Of a stretch of DNA of 64,000 nucleotides, positions 1 through 9,164 are shown piece after piece (positions within the stretch are counted from its first letter, which is position 1; each line of letters begins with the position of its first letter). The notes under the pieces were generated by a model, which was given only the letters and a program-made list of their open reading frames with translations, did not search any database and was not told the DNA's origin. Position numbers and translations under genes: made by a program. The DNA comes from Vacuolonema iberomarrocanum LEGE 07170 (GTDB lineage Bacteria; Cyanobacteriota; Cyanobacteriia; Elainellales; Elainellaceae): positions 1 through 64,000 of the forward strand of contig JADEXA010000028.1 in the NCBI GenBank assembly GCA_015207365.1. Direction: 5' to 3'.

Positions 1-130
1 TCACAAGGGGACAACACGGTATCAATCGGTGGATGGGGTAACGTTCCGCCTAAACCCTATAAGCCCACTATCTGTTTGCGCATCCTTCTCGCGTTAGAAA
101 ACGAAGACCCGACGCTAAACAAATACGTGC

Positions 131-177
131 GCGGCTTTCAAAAAATATCTAGTTTCTAGCTCAGCGCGTAGCGCTAT
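131..177 (+). repeat. Truncated family-B palindrome (right half only)
   Basis: The stretch reads GGCTTTCAAAAA, a diverged spacer, then CTCAGCGCGTAGCGCTA. This matches the right arm and right tail of the complete element at 1327-1411, but the left arm is missing. It looks like a decayed or half-deleted copy just upstream of the first gene. Confidence 0.55.
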
Positions 178-221
178 AGAATCCAGAGGAATGCATCTCA
201 ATTCCAGCAGAGTGCCCCGCC

Positions 222-1196
222 ATGGTGCCGCGATCGCAGCCTGATTACTCCATCGTCATTCCGCTCTACAACGAAGAAGCGGTGGTGGCGGAGTTGTATC
301 GCCGACTGCAGGCAGTAATGGCGCAGTTGGATGGCACAACCGAGTTGGTGCTGGTGGATGATGGTAGTGGCGATCGCACCCTGGAGCGCATTCGTGCCTT
401 ACACCAGGCCGACGACCGGGTATGTTATCTCAGCCTGGCTCGTAACTTTGGGCATCAGATTGCTGTGACTGCCGGGCTAAACCTTGCGCGGGGGCAAGCG
501 GTGATTACGATGGATGCAGATTTGCAAGACCCCCCCGAGCTGATTCTCGATCTAGCGGCACAATGGCGGACAGGTTATCAGGTAATCTATGCCCGACGCA
601 TCCAGAGGGAACCGGATCAGTGGCTCAAACGCGCCTTTGCCTACGGCTTTTATCGCGTCCTGCGGATGCTGGCCGATGTGGAGATCCCCACAGACACCGG
701 CGACTTTTGTCTGATGGATCGGCAGGTGGTGGATGTCCTCAACGCCATGCCCGAGCGCAATCGCTACATTCGGGGATTGCGCGCCTGGGTAGGGTTTCGT
801 CAAACGGAGGTGCCCTACAAACGCGATCGCCGCTATGCCGGAGCCGTGAAGTACACCTTTCGCAAATCCCTGGCCCTGGGAATCAATGGGATTGTGTCCT
901 TTTCGACGGTACCTTTGCGGCTGTCGACCTACATTGGCTTGGTGGCGGCGGCGATCGCCCTGCTGATGGTGTGCTTGGTGATTTACTGGCGCTTTTTTGA
1001 GCCCAACTCGCCCCTCACGGGCTTTGCGACGATTGCGATCGCCATCTTTTTCATCGGAGCCGTGCAGCTGATTTGTATCGGCATTCTGGGTGAATATATC
1101 GGACGCATCTACGAAGAAACGCGCGGTCGCCCCCTCTATACCTTGAGCGAAATCGCTGGATTTGAAAAAGACATGCCGAGCAAGGGTAAGCTGTGA
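222..1196 (+). CDS. GtrB/DPM1-like family 2 glycosyltransferase
   Basis: The 324-residue protein has a GT-A family 2 domain in the first ~230 residues: an SIVIPLYNEE start, VDDGSGD, and the metal-binding DADLQDPPEL motif. Two C-terminal membrane helices follow (about 232-255 and 265-290). This is the architecture of polyprenyl-phosphate glycosyltransferases (GtrB, ArnC and DPM1-like), which load a sugar from a nucleotide donor onto undecaprenyl phosphate at the cytoplasmic face of the membrane. The exact sugar cannot be told from sequence. The ATG lies in a short gap after a repeat remnant with no strong ribosome-binding site. The gene is alone on the plus strand, so it is only possibly linked to the glycan region beginning at 5.4 kb. 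Confidence 0.88.
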   Translation: MVPRSQPDYSIVIPLYNEEAVVAELYRRLQAVMAQLDGTTELVLVDDGSGDRTLERIRALHQADDRVCYLSLARNFGHQIAVTAGLNLARGQAVITMDADLQDPPELILDLAAQWRTGYQVIYARRIQREPDQWLKRAFAYGFYRVLRMLADVEIPTDTGDFCLMDRQVVDVLNAMPERNRYIRGLRAWVGFRQTEVPYKRDRRYAGAVKYTFRKSLALGINGIVSFSTVPLRLSTYIGLVAAAIALLMVCLVIYWRFFEPNSPLTGFATIAIAIFFIGAVQLICIGILGEYIGRIYEETRGRPLYTLSEIAGFEKDMPSKGKL

Positions 1197-1207
1197 CAAC
1201 TAGTCAC

Positions 1208-1306
1208 ATCAAATCCGGTTGAAGAACCCAACTATCGTTTGTGCCCGCTGCAAAGCAGCGGGCACAAACGATAGTTGGGTTTTACGGCTATTTAGCCGGA
1301 TTTGAT
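1208..1306. repeat. Nested long-stem palindrome
   Basis: A perfect 27-bp inverted repeat (1225-1251 with 1255-1281, loop AAA) is nested inside an outer inverted repeat ATCAAATCCGG / CCGGATTTGAT (1208-1218 and 1296-1306). It lies just after the glycosyltransferase stop and could act as a terminator, but the length and nested ends resemble the other miniature palindromic elements of this window. Confidence 0.75.
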
Positions 1307-1326
1307 ATCAGAACTCTATGCAAACC

Positions 1327-1411
1327 AAAACCCGATCATTATTTTTGAAAGCCCCGCGCTGCGGGGCTTTCAAAAATAATGATCGGGTTTTACCTCAGCG
1401 CGTAGCGCTAG
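1327..1411 (+). repeat. Family-B palindromic element (complete copy)
   Basis: Arms of 31 bp (1327-1357 and 1361-1391) are perfect around a 3-base loop. They begin AAAACCCGATC and are centred on GCCCCGC/GCGGGGC. A tail CCTCAGCGCGTAGCGCTA follows the right arm. The tail recurs at 159-177 and in slightly changed form at 31062-31080. Related palindromes are at 31007, 36263, 44194 and 48376. Confidence 0.8.
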
Positions 1412-1584
1412 AAAATCGCGTCGAGCTCCGCCGACACAAATTGAGACGAACGCTAGAGTTAAGCAACCGCTTTATTTTCTGGGTATCAATTTAGACTAAA
1501 AATGTTGTGAGCGATCGCCGGACTCCGTTAGCGACAGCTGTCGTTTGGGCAAATTAAGAGAGCTGAGATCCGTTTCATGGCACT

Positions 1585-2112
1585 ATGCATTCACCTCGGT
1601 TTGTGGCTCCTTACTCGGTTGGATTGGTTGGCTGGATGAGTTTGTTGCTCGTCGGCTGTGTTTCTTCTGCGAATACCCTTGCAGCTCGACATCTTGCCTT
1701 GCTTCAAGCCGGTGAAACCGATGTGGCTCAGCAACAGTACTGCATCCCGCAGGATGAACTCCGGCTGTATGACATTTCTAGCTACGAGGTGCTAAGCCTC
1801 ACCCATAAGAACCGCGACAGTCTGCGGTATATGGAAGTGGTCGTCAGTTTAGAAAGCAGCCAGACACGCTTAGTCAGCACCGATACCCGTTCAGTACCAA
1901 TGCCTGTGGATTATGCCGTTCTGGAGATTTGGGAATCGGACGACTTTTTTGATTTAGCCGTACTTTCCGCTGCTCCCGATAGCAAATTGGCACGGGCTGC
2001 CGATGTCTCATCCACCCAAGTTTTATCCGAACACATGATTCGTACCCGCGCAGACATTAATACGGCAAACCAATGTATTTTTGTTCCTCCGGGGCAATTT
2101 AATGAGCCGTAG
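1585..2112 (+). CDS. Putative lipoprotein of unknown function
   Basis: The 175-residue product starts with a basic/hydrophobic segment ending in a lipobox LVGC (Cys25), so it is probably exported and lipid-anchored. The mature part has no domain I recognise. It is mixed alpha/beta in character and contains two further cysteines (in QQYCIP and NQCIF) that could form a disulfide. A hairpin terminator follows about 80 bases downstream, so it is probably monocistronic. About 170 bases of plain leader separate it from the preceding repeat. Confidence 0.7.
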   Translation: MHSPRFVAPYSVGLVGWMSLLLVGCVSSANTLAARHLALLQAGETDVAQQQYCIPQDELRLYDISSYEVLSLTHKNRDSLRYMEVVVSLESSQTRLVSTDTRSVPMPVDYAVLEIWESDDFFDLAVLSAAPDSKLARAADVSSTQVLSEHMIRTRADINTANQCIFVPPGQFNEP

Positions 2113-2193
2113 ACCCGCCCCTATCAATGCTGTGCGAGCGTGTTCAAGGTTTGGCCACTAGCGTCGCGGCGATGAAAACGGAACCAGTTCTAA

Positions 2194-2225
2194 AAAAAGG
2201 GATGGGATTGTTCCCATCCCTTTTT
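2194..2225 (+). terminator. Rho-independent terminator
   Basis: A 14-bp perfect stem (AAAAAGGGATGGGA / TCCCATCCCTTTTT) with a TTGT loop ends in a T run. It follows the putative lipoprotein gene and would stop its transcript. Confidence 0.75.
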
Positions 2226-2701
2226 CAGCATGTTTCGTAGGGTTGAAACACGTAGTTTGTCCAATGCGAACGTGAAGGTATCAGTAGGCGATCGCACACC
2301 TGCAATCTGGAGGCAAAGGACAATCATCCTGATCCGGCGTTCACAAAAATTCAATGGACAGACCGCTAGAACCTAGTTTGCAAGCCTTCAGCCATTCAGT
2401 AGCTGTCTGAAAACTTAGGCCATCTAGCAATAAGTTGGGGCGACAGCGGGTGCTGTTCCCAGCTTCGAAATCGACCGAGTGCGCTTTCAAGAGCACCCGT
2501 GGATGAGCCAGCATCCACCTTTAATCTGGATGGGAGGGGCGATCGTGCCCCCAAGCGTTGACAAAAAGCAATGAGCCGATGACTCAATAGGCTTGGAGGA
2601 ATAGAGAGCCGAAGGACGCATCAGCTCATCCACTCCAACCCAATCATCATTTCAGGGAGAGTCTAACCCCGAGAAGCCCCTAGGGTCATGCTCTGTACTT
2701 C
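2226..2701. other. Intergenic stretch without a supported gene
   Basis: About 475 bases lie between the terminator and the convergent gene at 2702. A 63-codon minus-strand frame at 2396-2587 has no ribosome-binding site or familiar sequence. I see no repeat or RNA gene here. Confidence 0.5.
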
Positions 2702-3121
2702 TTATTCGTCTTCTTCGGAAACCACTTCCAGGGTGTAGTTACCCGTCTGGCTACTGTCAAATCCGTTGGCAATCACCAAATAGCTGCCGTCGCGGGGAAG
2801 TGTAACCGTTAGCTCATAGGTTTGCATCGAGGCATCGCCCCCTTCACCCAACACAAAGGCATTAGGATTTTCGGGATCCAATACAGCTAGATAAGGAACA
2901 AATTCCTCGCTAGACATCGTAATCACAATGGTCTGACCGGATGCGCCCTCAATGGTGTACTCATCGTAGAGGCTGCTGTCGCTGGGCAAGACCTGATCGC
3001 CTTCCTCCAATATGCCTTCGGTCGAAAGCAGGGTTTCGGCATTAGCGACCTGGCTCAAGCCGCCACCCAGCAAAACTGCTGTTCCGAGTACCACTCCCAC
3101 AATGCGTGCGTAGGCTTTCAT
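2702..3121 (-). CDS. Secreted PPC-like domain protein
   Basis: The chosen start (ATG at 3121) follows AGAGG, and an in-frame ATG six codons upstream would put that site inside the gene. The 139-residue product begins with a clear signal peptide, MKAYARIVGV through VANA, with likely cleavage before ETLL. The rest resembles the bacterial pre-peptidase C-terminal (PPC) beta-sandwich: a Y-x-I-x-G-x-x-G-Q stretch, a long central pair, then DGSYLVIAN and TGNYTLEV near the C-terminus. It ends in an acidic tail. Such small single-domain proteins are usually periplasmic or secreted, and the role here is unknown. It is a single gene convergent with the preceding one. Confidence 0.75.
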   Translation of the reverse strand: MKAYARIVGVVLGTAVLLGGGLSQVANAETLLSTEGILEEGDQVLPSDSSLYDEYTIEGASGQTIVITMSSEEFVPYLAVLDPENPNAFVLGEGGDASMQTYELTVTLPRDGSYLVIANGFDSSQTGNYTLEVVSEEDE

Positions 3122-3377
3122 AGTCCTCTTGTCCTCCAAGATGTTGTCTATTATCTGCGTACCCTATATCAGGACACACTTTCTGCTAGTTCTACGACGG
3201 GATGTTAATTGTTTTGTGCCCGATCGCCCTGAATCTAACGCGAACAAATCTGAGATGCCTGAGTCTGAATCTTGTCGAGTCTATCTGGATCCAACAAGGA
3301 ATTCAACAATAGTACAGAATAAATTGCCTCTTCCTCCGATTCAAGATCGACCCCAAACAAATCAACCCGACTATTCT

Positions 3378-3470
3378 ATAGCGGTGTGCAACCGCATTAA
3401 GCACAGCAACGGTTGTGTGGGGCGCGGCGCGCGCCACACAACCGTACTTAACTAACGCGCATAGCGCTAT
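3378..3470. repeat. Family-A palindromic element
   Basis: A 93-bp element has the ends ATAGCGGTGTGCAACCGC and ACGCGCATAGCGCTAT. Its central hairpin (3410-3444) has a CGGTTGTGTGG arm. Related copies are at 21991, 44253 and 47236. This copy runs in the opposite orientation to the one at 47236. It occupies part of the pyrG upstream region. Confidence 0.8.
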
Positions 3471-3719
3471 AAGATCTTCTGATCAAGACTCTCAGGGGGC
3501 AAAGTCCTGCGATTTGCAGGCAGTAGCGCCACAGGTCCAAAAATAAAAGCATTTCTTCAAATCCATTTTCCTCAGAAGCCCTCGCCACTAATCTCCCTGT
3601 GGCACAATGAACGGGTTGTGGTGAGCCGGGTCATCCATAACGGCTGATGTGTGGTTCAACAGCTCTGTCACAAGGTCCACTACCCGGCATGGAGAGGGGG
3701 ACGAGAGGCTCATAGGATT

Positions 3720-5393
3720 ATGACAAAATTTATTTTCGTAACAGGTGGCGTTGTTTCGAGTATTGGGAAGGGCATTGTTGCGGCCAGCCTAGGTCGGTTG
3801 CTGAAGTCGCGGGACTATTCTGTGTCTATCTTGAAGCTGGATCCTTACATCAATGTAGATCCAGGCACGATGAGCCCGTTCCAACATGGGGAAGTATTTG
3901 TCACAGAGGACGGCGCAGAAACGGATCTCGACCTGGGGCATTACGAGCGCTTTACCGATACCTCTATGTCGCGGCTCAATAGCGTGACGACGGGCTCCAT
4001 TTACCAGGCGGTCATCAACAAGGAGCGGCGAGGCGACTACGACGGGGGGACAGTACAGGTCATTCCCCACATTACCAACGAGATCAAAGAGCGGGTGCAG
4101 CGGGTCGCGCAGAACACCAATCCTGACGTGGTGATTACTGAGATTGGTGGCACCGTAGGAGATATTGAATCGCTACCGTTTATCGAAGCGATTCGCCAAT
4201 TCCGCAAGGATGTGGGGCGGCAGGATGTGCTCTACATGCATGTCACGCTGCTGCCGTGGATTGCGTCGGCAGGGGAGATGAAAACGAAGCCCACCCAGCA
4301 CTCCGTTAAAGAATTGCGGTCGATTGGGATTCAGCCAGATATTCTGGTCTGTCGGTGCGATCGCCCCGTACCTGCCAGCATCAAGGAAAAAATCTCGAAC
4401 TTCTGTGACGTGCCTGCCTCCTGCGTGGTGGAATGCCAGGATGCCAGCAGCATCTATGAGGTGCCGACAATTTTGGAGTCTGAAGGGCTCGCGCATCAGG
4501 TATTACAGATTTTGGGGATGGATTTGCGATCGCCCAACTTGCACCAGTGGGAAGAGCTTGTGACCCGCATCCACCAACCGGGAACCCCCGTCGAGATTGC
4601 GATCGTGGGTAAGTATGTGCAGTTGGGCGACGCCTACCTGTCGGTGGTCGAATCTCTAAACCATGCCGCCTTTAGCGAAGGCGGCGACCTGAAGATTCGC
4701 TGGATTAATTCTGAAGAACTGGAGCCGCTGACCGTTGAGCACCATCTCCATGGTGTACAGGGCGTCATTGTACCCGGTGGCTTCGGCCCCCGTGGCATCG
4801 ATGGCAAGATCGCAGCGGTAAACTATGCCCGTGAGCACAACATTCCTTTCCTGGGGCTATGCCTCGGAATGCAATGCTCCGTCATTGAATGGTCGCGCCA
4901 TGTGGCGGGGTTACAAGACGGCAATAGCTCAGAATTTGATAAAGAAACCCCCAACCCAGTCATCAACCTACTTCCCGAACAACAGGATGTGGTGGATTTG
5001 GGCGGCACCATGCGCTTGGGGCTATACCCTTGCCGGATCACGCCCGGCTCCCTAGCCGATCGCCTCTACGGAGAAGAGGTCGTCTATGAGCGCCACCGCC
5101 ATCGCTACGAGTTCAACAACGCCTACCGCAACTTGTTCCTGGAGTCGGGCTACAGCATCAGCGGTACCTCTCCCGATGCGCGCCTGGTGGAAATCATTGA
5201 GCTACCCGACCATCCTTTCTTTATCGCCAGCCAGTTCCACCCAGAGTTCCAGTCCCGCCCCAACAAACCTCACCCTCTCTTCCGAGGGCTGATGCAGGCC
5301 GCGCTAACCCTGGTAGAAAAGCAACAATCTCCCGAGATGACGCCTGCAAGCACACCGCTGCCGGAGCGCTCCCTAGAACACTCGGGCGCGTGA
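3720..5393 (+). CDS. pyrG: CTP synthase
   Basis: The enzyme makes CTP from UTP, ATP and glutamine, the last step of de novo pyrimidine nucleotide synthesis in the cytoplasm. The 557-residue protein has the full two-domain form. The N-terminal synthetase domain begins TKFIFVTGGVVSSIGKG and includes DPYINVDPGTM. The C-terminal class I glutamine amidotransferase domain has nucleophile Cys381 in LGLCLGMQ and His507/Glu509 in FHPEF. The reading frame is open 23 codons further upstream, but ATG 3720 gives the family's normal N-terminus and follows a purine-rich GGAGAGGGGGACGAGAGG stretch. The last ~20 residues are a variable tail. It is convergent with the glycan region. Confidence 0.97.
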   Translation: MTKFIFVTGGVVSSIGKGIVAASLGRLLKSRDYSVSILKLDPYINVDPGTMSPFQHGEVFVTEDGAETDLDLGHYERFTDTSMSRLNSVTTGSIYQAVINKERRGDYDGGTVQVIPHITNEIKERVQRVAQNTNPDVVITEIGGTVGDIESLPFIEAIRQFRKDVGRQDVLYMHVTLLPWIASAGEMKTKPTQHSVKELRSIGIQPDILVCRCDRPVPASIKEKISNFCDVPASCVVECQDASSIYEVPTILESEGLAHQVLQILGMDLRSPNLHQWEELVTRIHQPGTPVEIAIVGKYVQLGDAYLSVVESLNHAAFSEGGDLKIRWINSEELEPLTVEHHLHGVQGVIVPGGFGPRGIDGKIAAVNYAREHNIPFLGLCLGMQCSVIEWSRHVAGLQDGNSSEFDKETPNPVINLLPEQQDVVDLGGTMRLGLYPCRITPGSLADRLYGEEVVYERHRHRYEFNNAYRNLFLESGYSISGTSPDARLVEIIELPDHPFFIASQFHPEFQSRPNKPHPLFRGLMQAALTLVEKQQSPEMTPASTPLPERSLEHSGA

Positions 5394-5406
5394 GAAAGCG
5401 ATCGCC

Positions 5407-6597
5407 TTAAGAAGCGATTGAAGACTGTTTGTTGAGAATCGCTTGATAAACATTCATTAGTTGGGTGGCAACTTTATCCCAGGTGTAATGCTCAAAAATA
5501 AACTGGCGGGCGCGATCGCCCATTGCTTTTGCAGCTTGAGGGTCTTTTAGGCAAGTAATGAGCGCGTGGGCGATCGCCTCTGAATCAATATCAACCACAT
5601 GGGCGACATGGGAACCTGCCGCTTCAGGAAAGTTGCAGCCAATCGTGATAACGCAGGGAAGGCCAGAGGCCATACCTTCCAAAACAGACATGCTAAACCC
5701 TTCCGAATAGGAAGGCGCAACATACATATCCGCTGCAGCCAGAGCAGAATATTTCAAATGACCTGTCAGCATTCCAGTGAATGTGACGGCTTCAAGACAG
5801 TGGGCATCTGCAAAGTACTGCGTTGCGGTTGGAAGAAAGTCAATGCTATCGGGGCCAGCTACTACAAGATGCGCATTGGGGAATTGCCGATAAATCGAAC
5901 CAAAAGCAGAAGCTAGCAAATCTAAGCCCTTTTTGGGATCAATTCGCCCCAAGAACAAAATGATTTGTTGATTCTGGAGAGCCGGATACCTTTGATAAAA
6001 GGCATCCGGCGAAGCAAGAGATACAAAGTCATGCCAATGCACTCCATTTGGGATGAGTTGAATTGTCGTATCTGGGCAGAGTGAAGCAATATTATTGGAC
6101 TCACTCTTAGCAATGCTATGAATGGAGCTTGCCTTCAATAGATTCGCTCGCTCAATCAATGAAAAATAAATCTGCTTTTTCCAGCGCTTATACCGCAATG
6201 CCCAGGGTTCCAACATGCCATGGGGAGTCGTGATATAGGGAACTGCATGACGTTGACAAATCCAATGGCAGTATGAAATGAGTGGAGAAAAAATTGTATG
6301 GGTATGGACTAAATCGTAGTCTGTGGCGTGATGAGATAGCCACTTCAAAAGGCTTCGGCTGACAATCAAATCATTCTTAAACCAGGCCGGAAAATATTGA
6401 ATTCGATAGGCATTTTGCTCAAGCCAGACACGAAGAGGTACATCTAAGCAGGTATTTACATTGGCGTTGGTTGTGATGAGATCAAGGCTAATGCCAGAGC
6501 GTCCCAAAGTAAGGGCAAGGTCATCAACACTTTTGGATGTACCTCCGTAGGTAAGACTGAGGTATGGGGAAATAAATAAAACTTTTGGCCGCTTCAT
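5407..6597 (-). CDS. GT4-family glycosyltransferase
   Basis: This 396-residue GT-B retaining glycosyltransferase has a Gly-rich N-terminal donor/acceptor region (SPYLSLTYGGTSKSV), the central IPNGV and LFLGRIDPKKG strand, and the C-terminal EX7E motif in SEGFSMSVLEGMASGLP. It would transfer a sugar from a nucleotide donor to a growing lipid-linked glycan at the inner membrane face. The ATG at 6597 is preferred. A GTG at 6624 in the same frame would overlap the end of the preceding gene by 4 bases. It is the last gene of the 12759-5407 block. Confidence 0.9.
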   Translation of the reverse strand: MKRPKVLFISPYLSLTYGGTSKSVDDLALTLGRSGISLDLITTNANVNTCLDVPLRVWLEQNAYRIQYFPAWFKNDLIVSRSLLKWLSHHATDYDLVHTHTIFSPLISYCHWICQRHAVPYITTPHGMLEPWALRYKRWKKQIYFSLIERANLLKASSIHSIAKSESNNIASLCPDTTIQLIPNGVHWHDFVSLASPDAFYQRYPALQNQQIILFLGRIDPKKGLDLLASAFGSIYRQFPNAHLVVAGPDSIDFLPTATQYFADAHCLEAVTFTGMLTGHLKYSALAAADMYVAPSYSEGFSMSVLEGMASGLPCVITIGCNFPEAAGSHVAHVVDIDSEAIAHALITCLKDPQAAKAMGDRARQFIFEHYTWDKVATQLMNVYQAILNKQSSIAS

Positions 6598-6620
6598 CCT
6601 ACAAATTTGCCTTGATCGTT

Positions 6621-7811
6621 TCACATGTTGATGATGTCCATAGCATATCGAGCATGATTAAGAGCTTTATCGGCTGCTTGAAGCATCCCTTCAGCAAAAT
6701 TTTCTGGACGATAGCTAGAAGCGATCGCTCGACTGCGCTCTCCCCAATGCTGTCGCTGCGTCTCCTCGAGCTGATGCAGAGCAACCAAACATCGAGTCAA
6801 ATCATCTGTAGAGTTTGGGTTAAACAGGAACCCATTTTTATCGGAGTGAACCAAGTCATAGCGTGCTCCAACAGTGTCGCTACAGATAATCGGTAGCCCT
6901 GCTGCACAGGCTTCATTGACTACCAATCCCCACTGTTCTTGTAGTGCTGGATGAATCAACGCCTTAGCTAAGCCATACCAATGAGCAATGACCGTGTAGG
7001 GTACAAATCCTGGAAATTTCACCCATGCATCAAGCTTGAGGTGCTGTGCCTGTTGCTGTAAATTGTCGGCTTCAATGCCGCTGCCGCACAATACGAGATC
7101 CCAAGGCTCCGCAACCTGCTGCCGATAAGCATGGTAAGCATTGATTAAACGACTCACATTTTTACGCGGAATAAAACGAGTTACCGCCAAAAAGTAAGGG
7201 CGACAGGGAATTTGGGGCTGTTGCTGCCGAACAGCATCGGGATTGTGGCGGGCTTGCTCGGCTTCGGCAACAAAATAGTCGTGATCGACCACGTCATAGC
7301 CTCGAAATACGCGATCGCTGGGAATACCCAAACTCACAGCGTAGTCAGCGTGGAGCCGACTCCCAACCAGAGCTGAATCATAATGGCGGACATATAGCCA
7401 TGACTTGAGCACTTCCTTCCACCAGTGACGGGGCTCGTCGTCGGCCTTACTTTCGCTCATAAGGATGGTGGGTACGCGATGCCTGCGACACCACGACAAA
7501 GCCTTGCGTGATGCCACAAACCCCCAACCGGGAATAGCCATCACATCAGGTTGAATATGATCGAGAATAGCTGAAAGGCGCGATCGCACCAACCGATCCT
7601 GGTCAGCTGATTTACTTTGATCCGTGTCTAGAATTGTTTGCAGAGGAAAGGTAATGACATTAGCAAGGTTGCCCCAGGGATGCTCTTGAGTCTGACCAAC
7701 AACTTGTAGAGCGGTAAATGTCCAGCCGTTGGTCTTGCAGACCGCATGAGTAGCACGAAGTCGTGCGGCATGGTACCCACCAACATTGTGGAATAGAACA
7801 ACAAGATGCAT
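6621..7811 (-). CDS. GT4-family glycosyltransferase
   Basis: The 396-residue protein has a GT-B fold with HNVGGYHAARL at the N-terminus, FLAVTRFIPRKN at the inter-domain strand, and an EX7E-type motif in QEQWGLVVNEACAAGLP. A donor-site region ends with GARYDLVHSDKNGFL. It starts 6 bases after the polymerase-like gene and runs into the next glycosyltransferase, so these genes are very likely cotranscribed. Donor and acceptor sugars are not predictable here. Confidence 0.9.
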   Translation of the reverse strand: MHLVVLFHNVGGYHAARLRATHAVCKTNGWTFTALQVVGQTQEHPWGNLANVITFPLQTILDTDQSKSADQDRLVRSRLSAILDHIQPDVMAIPGWGFVASRKALSWCRRHRVPTILMSESKADDEPRHWWKEVLKSWLYVRHYDSALVGSRLHADYAVSLGIPSDRVFRGYDVVDHDYFVAEAEQARHNPDAVRQQQPQIPCRPYFLAVTRFIPRKNVSRLINAYHAYRQQVAEPWDLVLCGSGIEADNLQQQAQHLKLDAWVKFPGFVPYTVIAHWYGLAKALIHPALQEQWGLVVNEACAAGLPIICSDTVGARYDLVHSDKNGFLFNPNSTDDLTRCLVALHQLEETQRQHWGERSRAIASSYRPENFAEGMLQAADKALNHARYAMDIINM

Positions 7812-7817
7812 AAGAAC

Positions 7818-9164
7818 TTATTGATAGTGAGATTTAGATTTAAGTGAATTGAAATGAGTTAGGTATGCAGATGATGCGGAATAAGATGAGCCTGTAAGAG
7901 TATGGCGATTAAGCCACAGCCCCAAAAAACAAGGCCAGAAGCCCATCCCAATCCAGGCATAAATACCAGGCAGGTCACCTCCTCGCAACAAGGGAATGAG
8001 TGCTGCACAGATCACGGCTCGGATCAACACACCTGCAAAGGGATGTAATCGAGCACTCCAGACGACTAGCTTGGCAAGACAATACCCATAAACGCAGCTA
8101 AAGATTGCTATGCCCACCAGCCAACCTTCTGCGTAGAAAGATCCAAATAAAGTGGGCGAAATACCGAGGGTAAATCCGGTATTAGCATCAATCAGACCTA
8201 GCTTATTCATGTAGCCACCCACGGGTTTACCAGGCCACAGGGCGCGGGGAATCGGGCGCATCAACACTTCAATGTGTTCCATACCAAGACGGAAGGGGAG
8301 CCGTTCAGGATAGACCTCTTGCAATAGCACAAAACCATCGAGCATGTTGGCGTCTTCGGCGCTGAAAGCCCGTTCCCAGGCCGCTTGGTTAAGATCGACA
8401 GAGTTCGCTGGATTGCGGAGTGCTCCAGCGGTGGCAAATAGGGCGATCGCCACAACCGCCAAGGTTGAGAGCAGCAGCAAGCGTCGTCTAGGTCGAAAGT
8501 TGGCTGAAACGATTACCCCTGCGGCCACTAGCCAGCCCAAAAACTGAAAGCGTCCAGAGGGAGCAAAGGTGAGAGAGGCCACACTAATGAGAATGAAGAG
8601 CGCCGTGGCTTTAGAAAATAGGGAGCGAAAGCCCCCAAGTTTCCAAACACACATGACTAACGTGGCAATGCCGACCAAAGCTAGAGGGAACAGAAAAAGA
8701 TAGGCTGAAATCTCAAAACCGAGAGAGCGCCCGGTTCGCAGAAGCGCTGCAAGCTGATTGCGAACCAAAATGGTCACGCCCATACACACCAACCCAACTA
8801 TTAAGATGTATCCACTCCAGCGGGGTGCCAAAGGAAATGGAATTGCTTTAGTTTGCCAGATAGGTAGGCGCTCATGCTGAAACAGCATATAGAAACCAAC
8901 AAGGCATATCTCGCCGAAGATGATGAAAACTAACGCCGTAAGGGCTTTTTGATCATCAATAGGTGCAAAACCAAAGTTAATGAGCTTAACCCAGCCTCGA
9001 CTGACGCCTGAAATAACGGCCCAATAGCGATAAGAACCGCAATAGAGTAAGAAGGTGCTGATTAGTAGCGGAAGCTCATCGTTGCGCTTGAGCAACCAGT
9101 AAATACTGATAAGAACGAAGCCAAGTTGAGTAATGAGGAGTTCTGGGAAATCAAACAGGCGCAT
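7818..9164 (-). CDS. Wzy-like polysaccharide polymerase / O-antigen ligase-type membrane protein
   Basis: The 448-residue protein is almost entirely hydrophobic, with about ten or more membrane helices. A soluble loop around residues 230-330 contains the RNPANSVDLNQ, VYPERLPFRLGMEHIE and IPRALWPGKP segments. This resembles the oligosaccharide repeat-unit polymerases, which join lipid-linked repeat units on the periplasmic side. Its position among glycosyltransferases and sulfotransferases supports that role. It overlaps the preceding glycosyltransferase by 14 bases. No flippase (Wzx) is visible in the window. A ligase function cannot be excluded. Confidence 0.78.
   Translation of the reverse strand: MRLFDFPELLITQLGFVLISIYWLLKRNDELPLLISTFLLYCGSYRYWAVISGVSRGWVKLINFGFAPIDDQKALTALVFIIFGEICLVGFYMLFQHERLPIWQTKAIPFPLAPRWSGYILIVGLVCMGVTILVRNQLAALLRTGRSLGFEISAYLFLFPLALVGIATLVMCVWKLGGFRSLFSKATALFILISVASLTFAPSGRFQFLGWLVAAGVIVSANFRPRRRLLLLSTLAVVAIALFATAGALRNPANSVDLNQAAWERAFSAEDANMLDGFVLLQEVYPERLPFRLGMEHIEVLMRPIPRALWPGKPVGGYMNKLGLIDANTGFTLGISPTLFGSFYAEGWLVGIAIFSCVYGYCLAKLVVWSARLHPFAGVLIRAVICAALIPLLRGGDLPGIYAWIGMGFWPCFLGLWLNRHTLTGSSYSASSAYLTHFNSLKSKSHYQ

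Noticed and set aside
552..1199. A long minus-strand frame opposite the first glycosyltransferase
   Set aside because: It is an antisense shadow of a clear GT2 gene.
1225..1281. All long hairpins as ordinary Rho-independent terminators
   Set aside because: Most lack a T run, arms of 18-31 bp are too long, several lie upstream of genes, and copies recur with shared ends.
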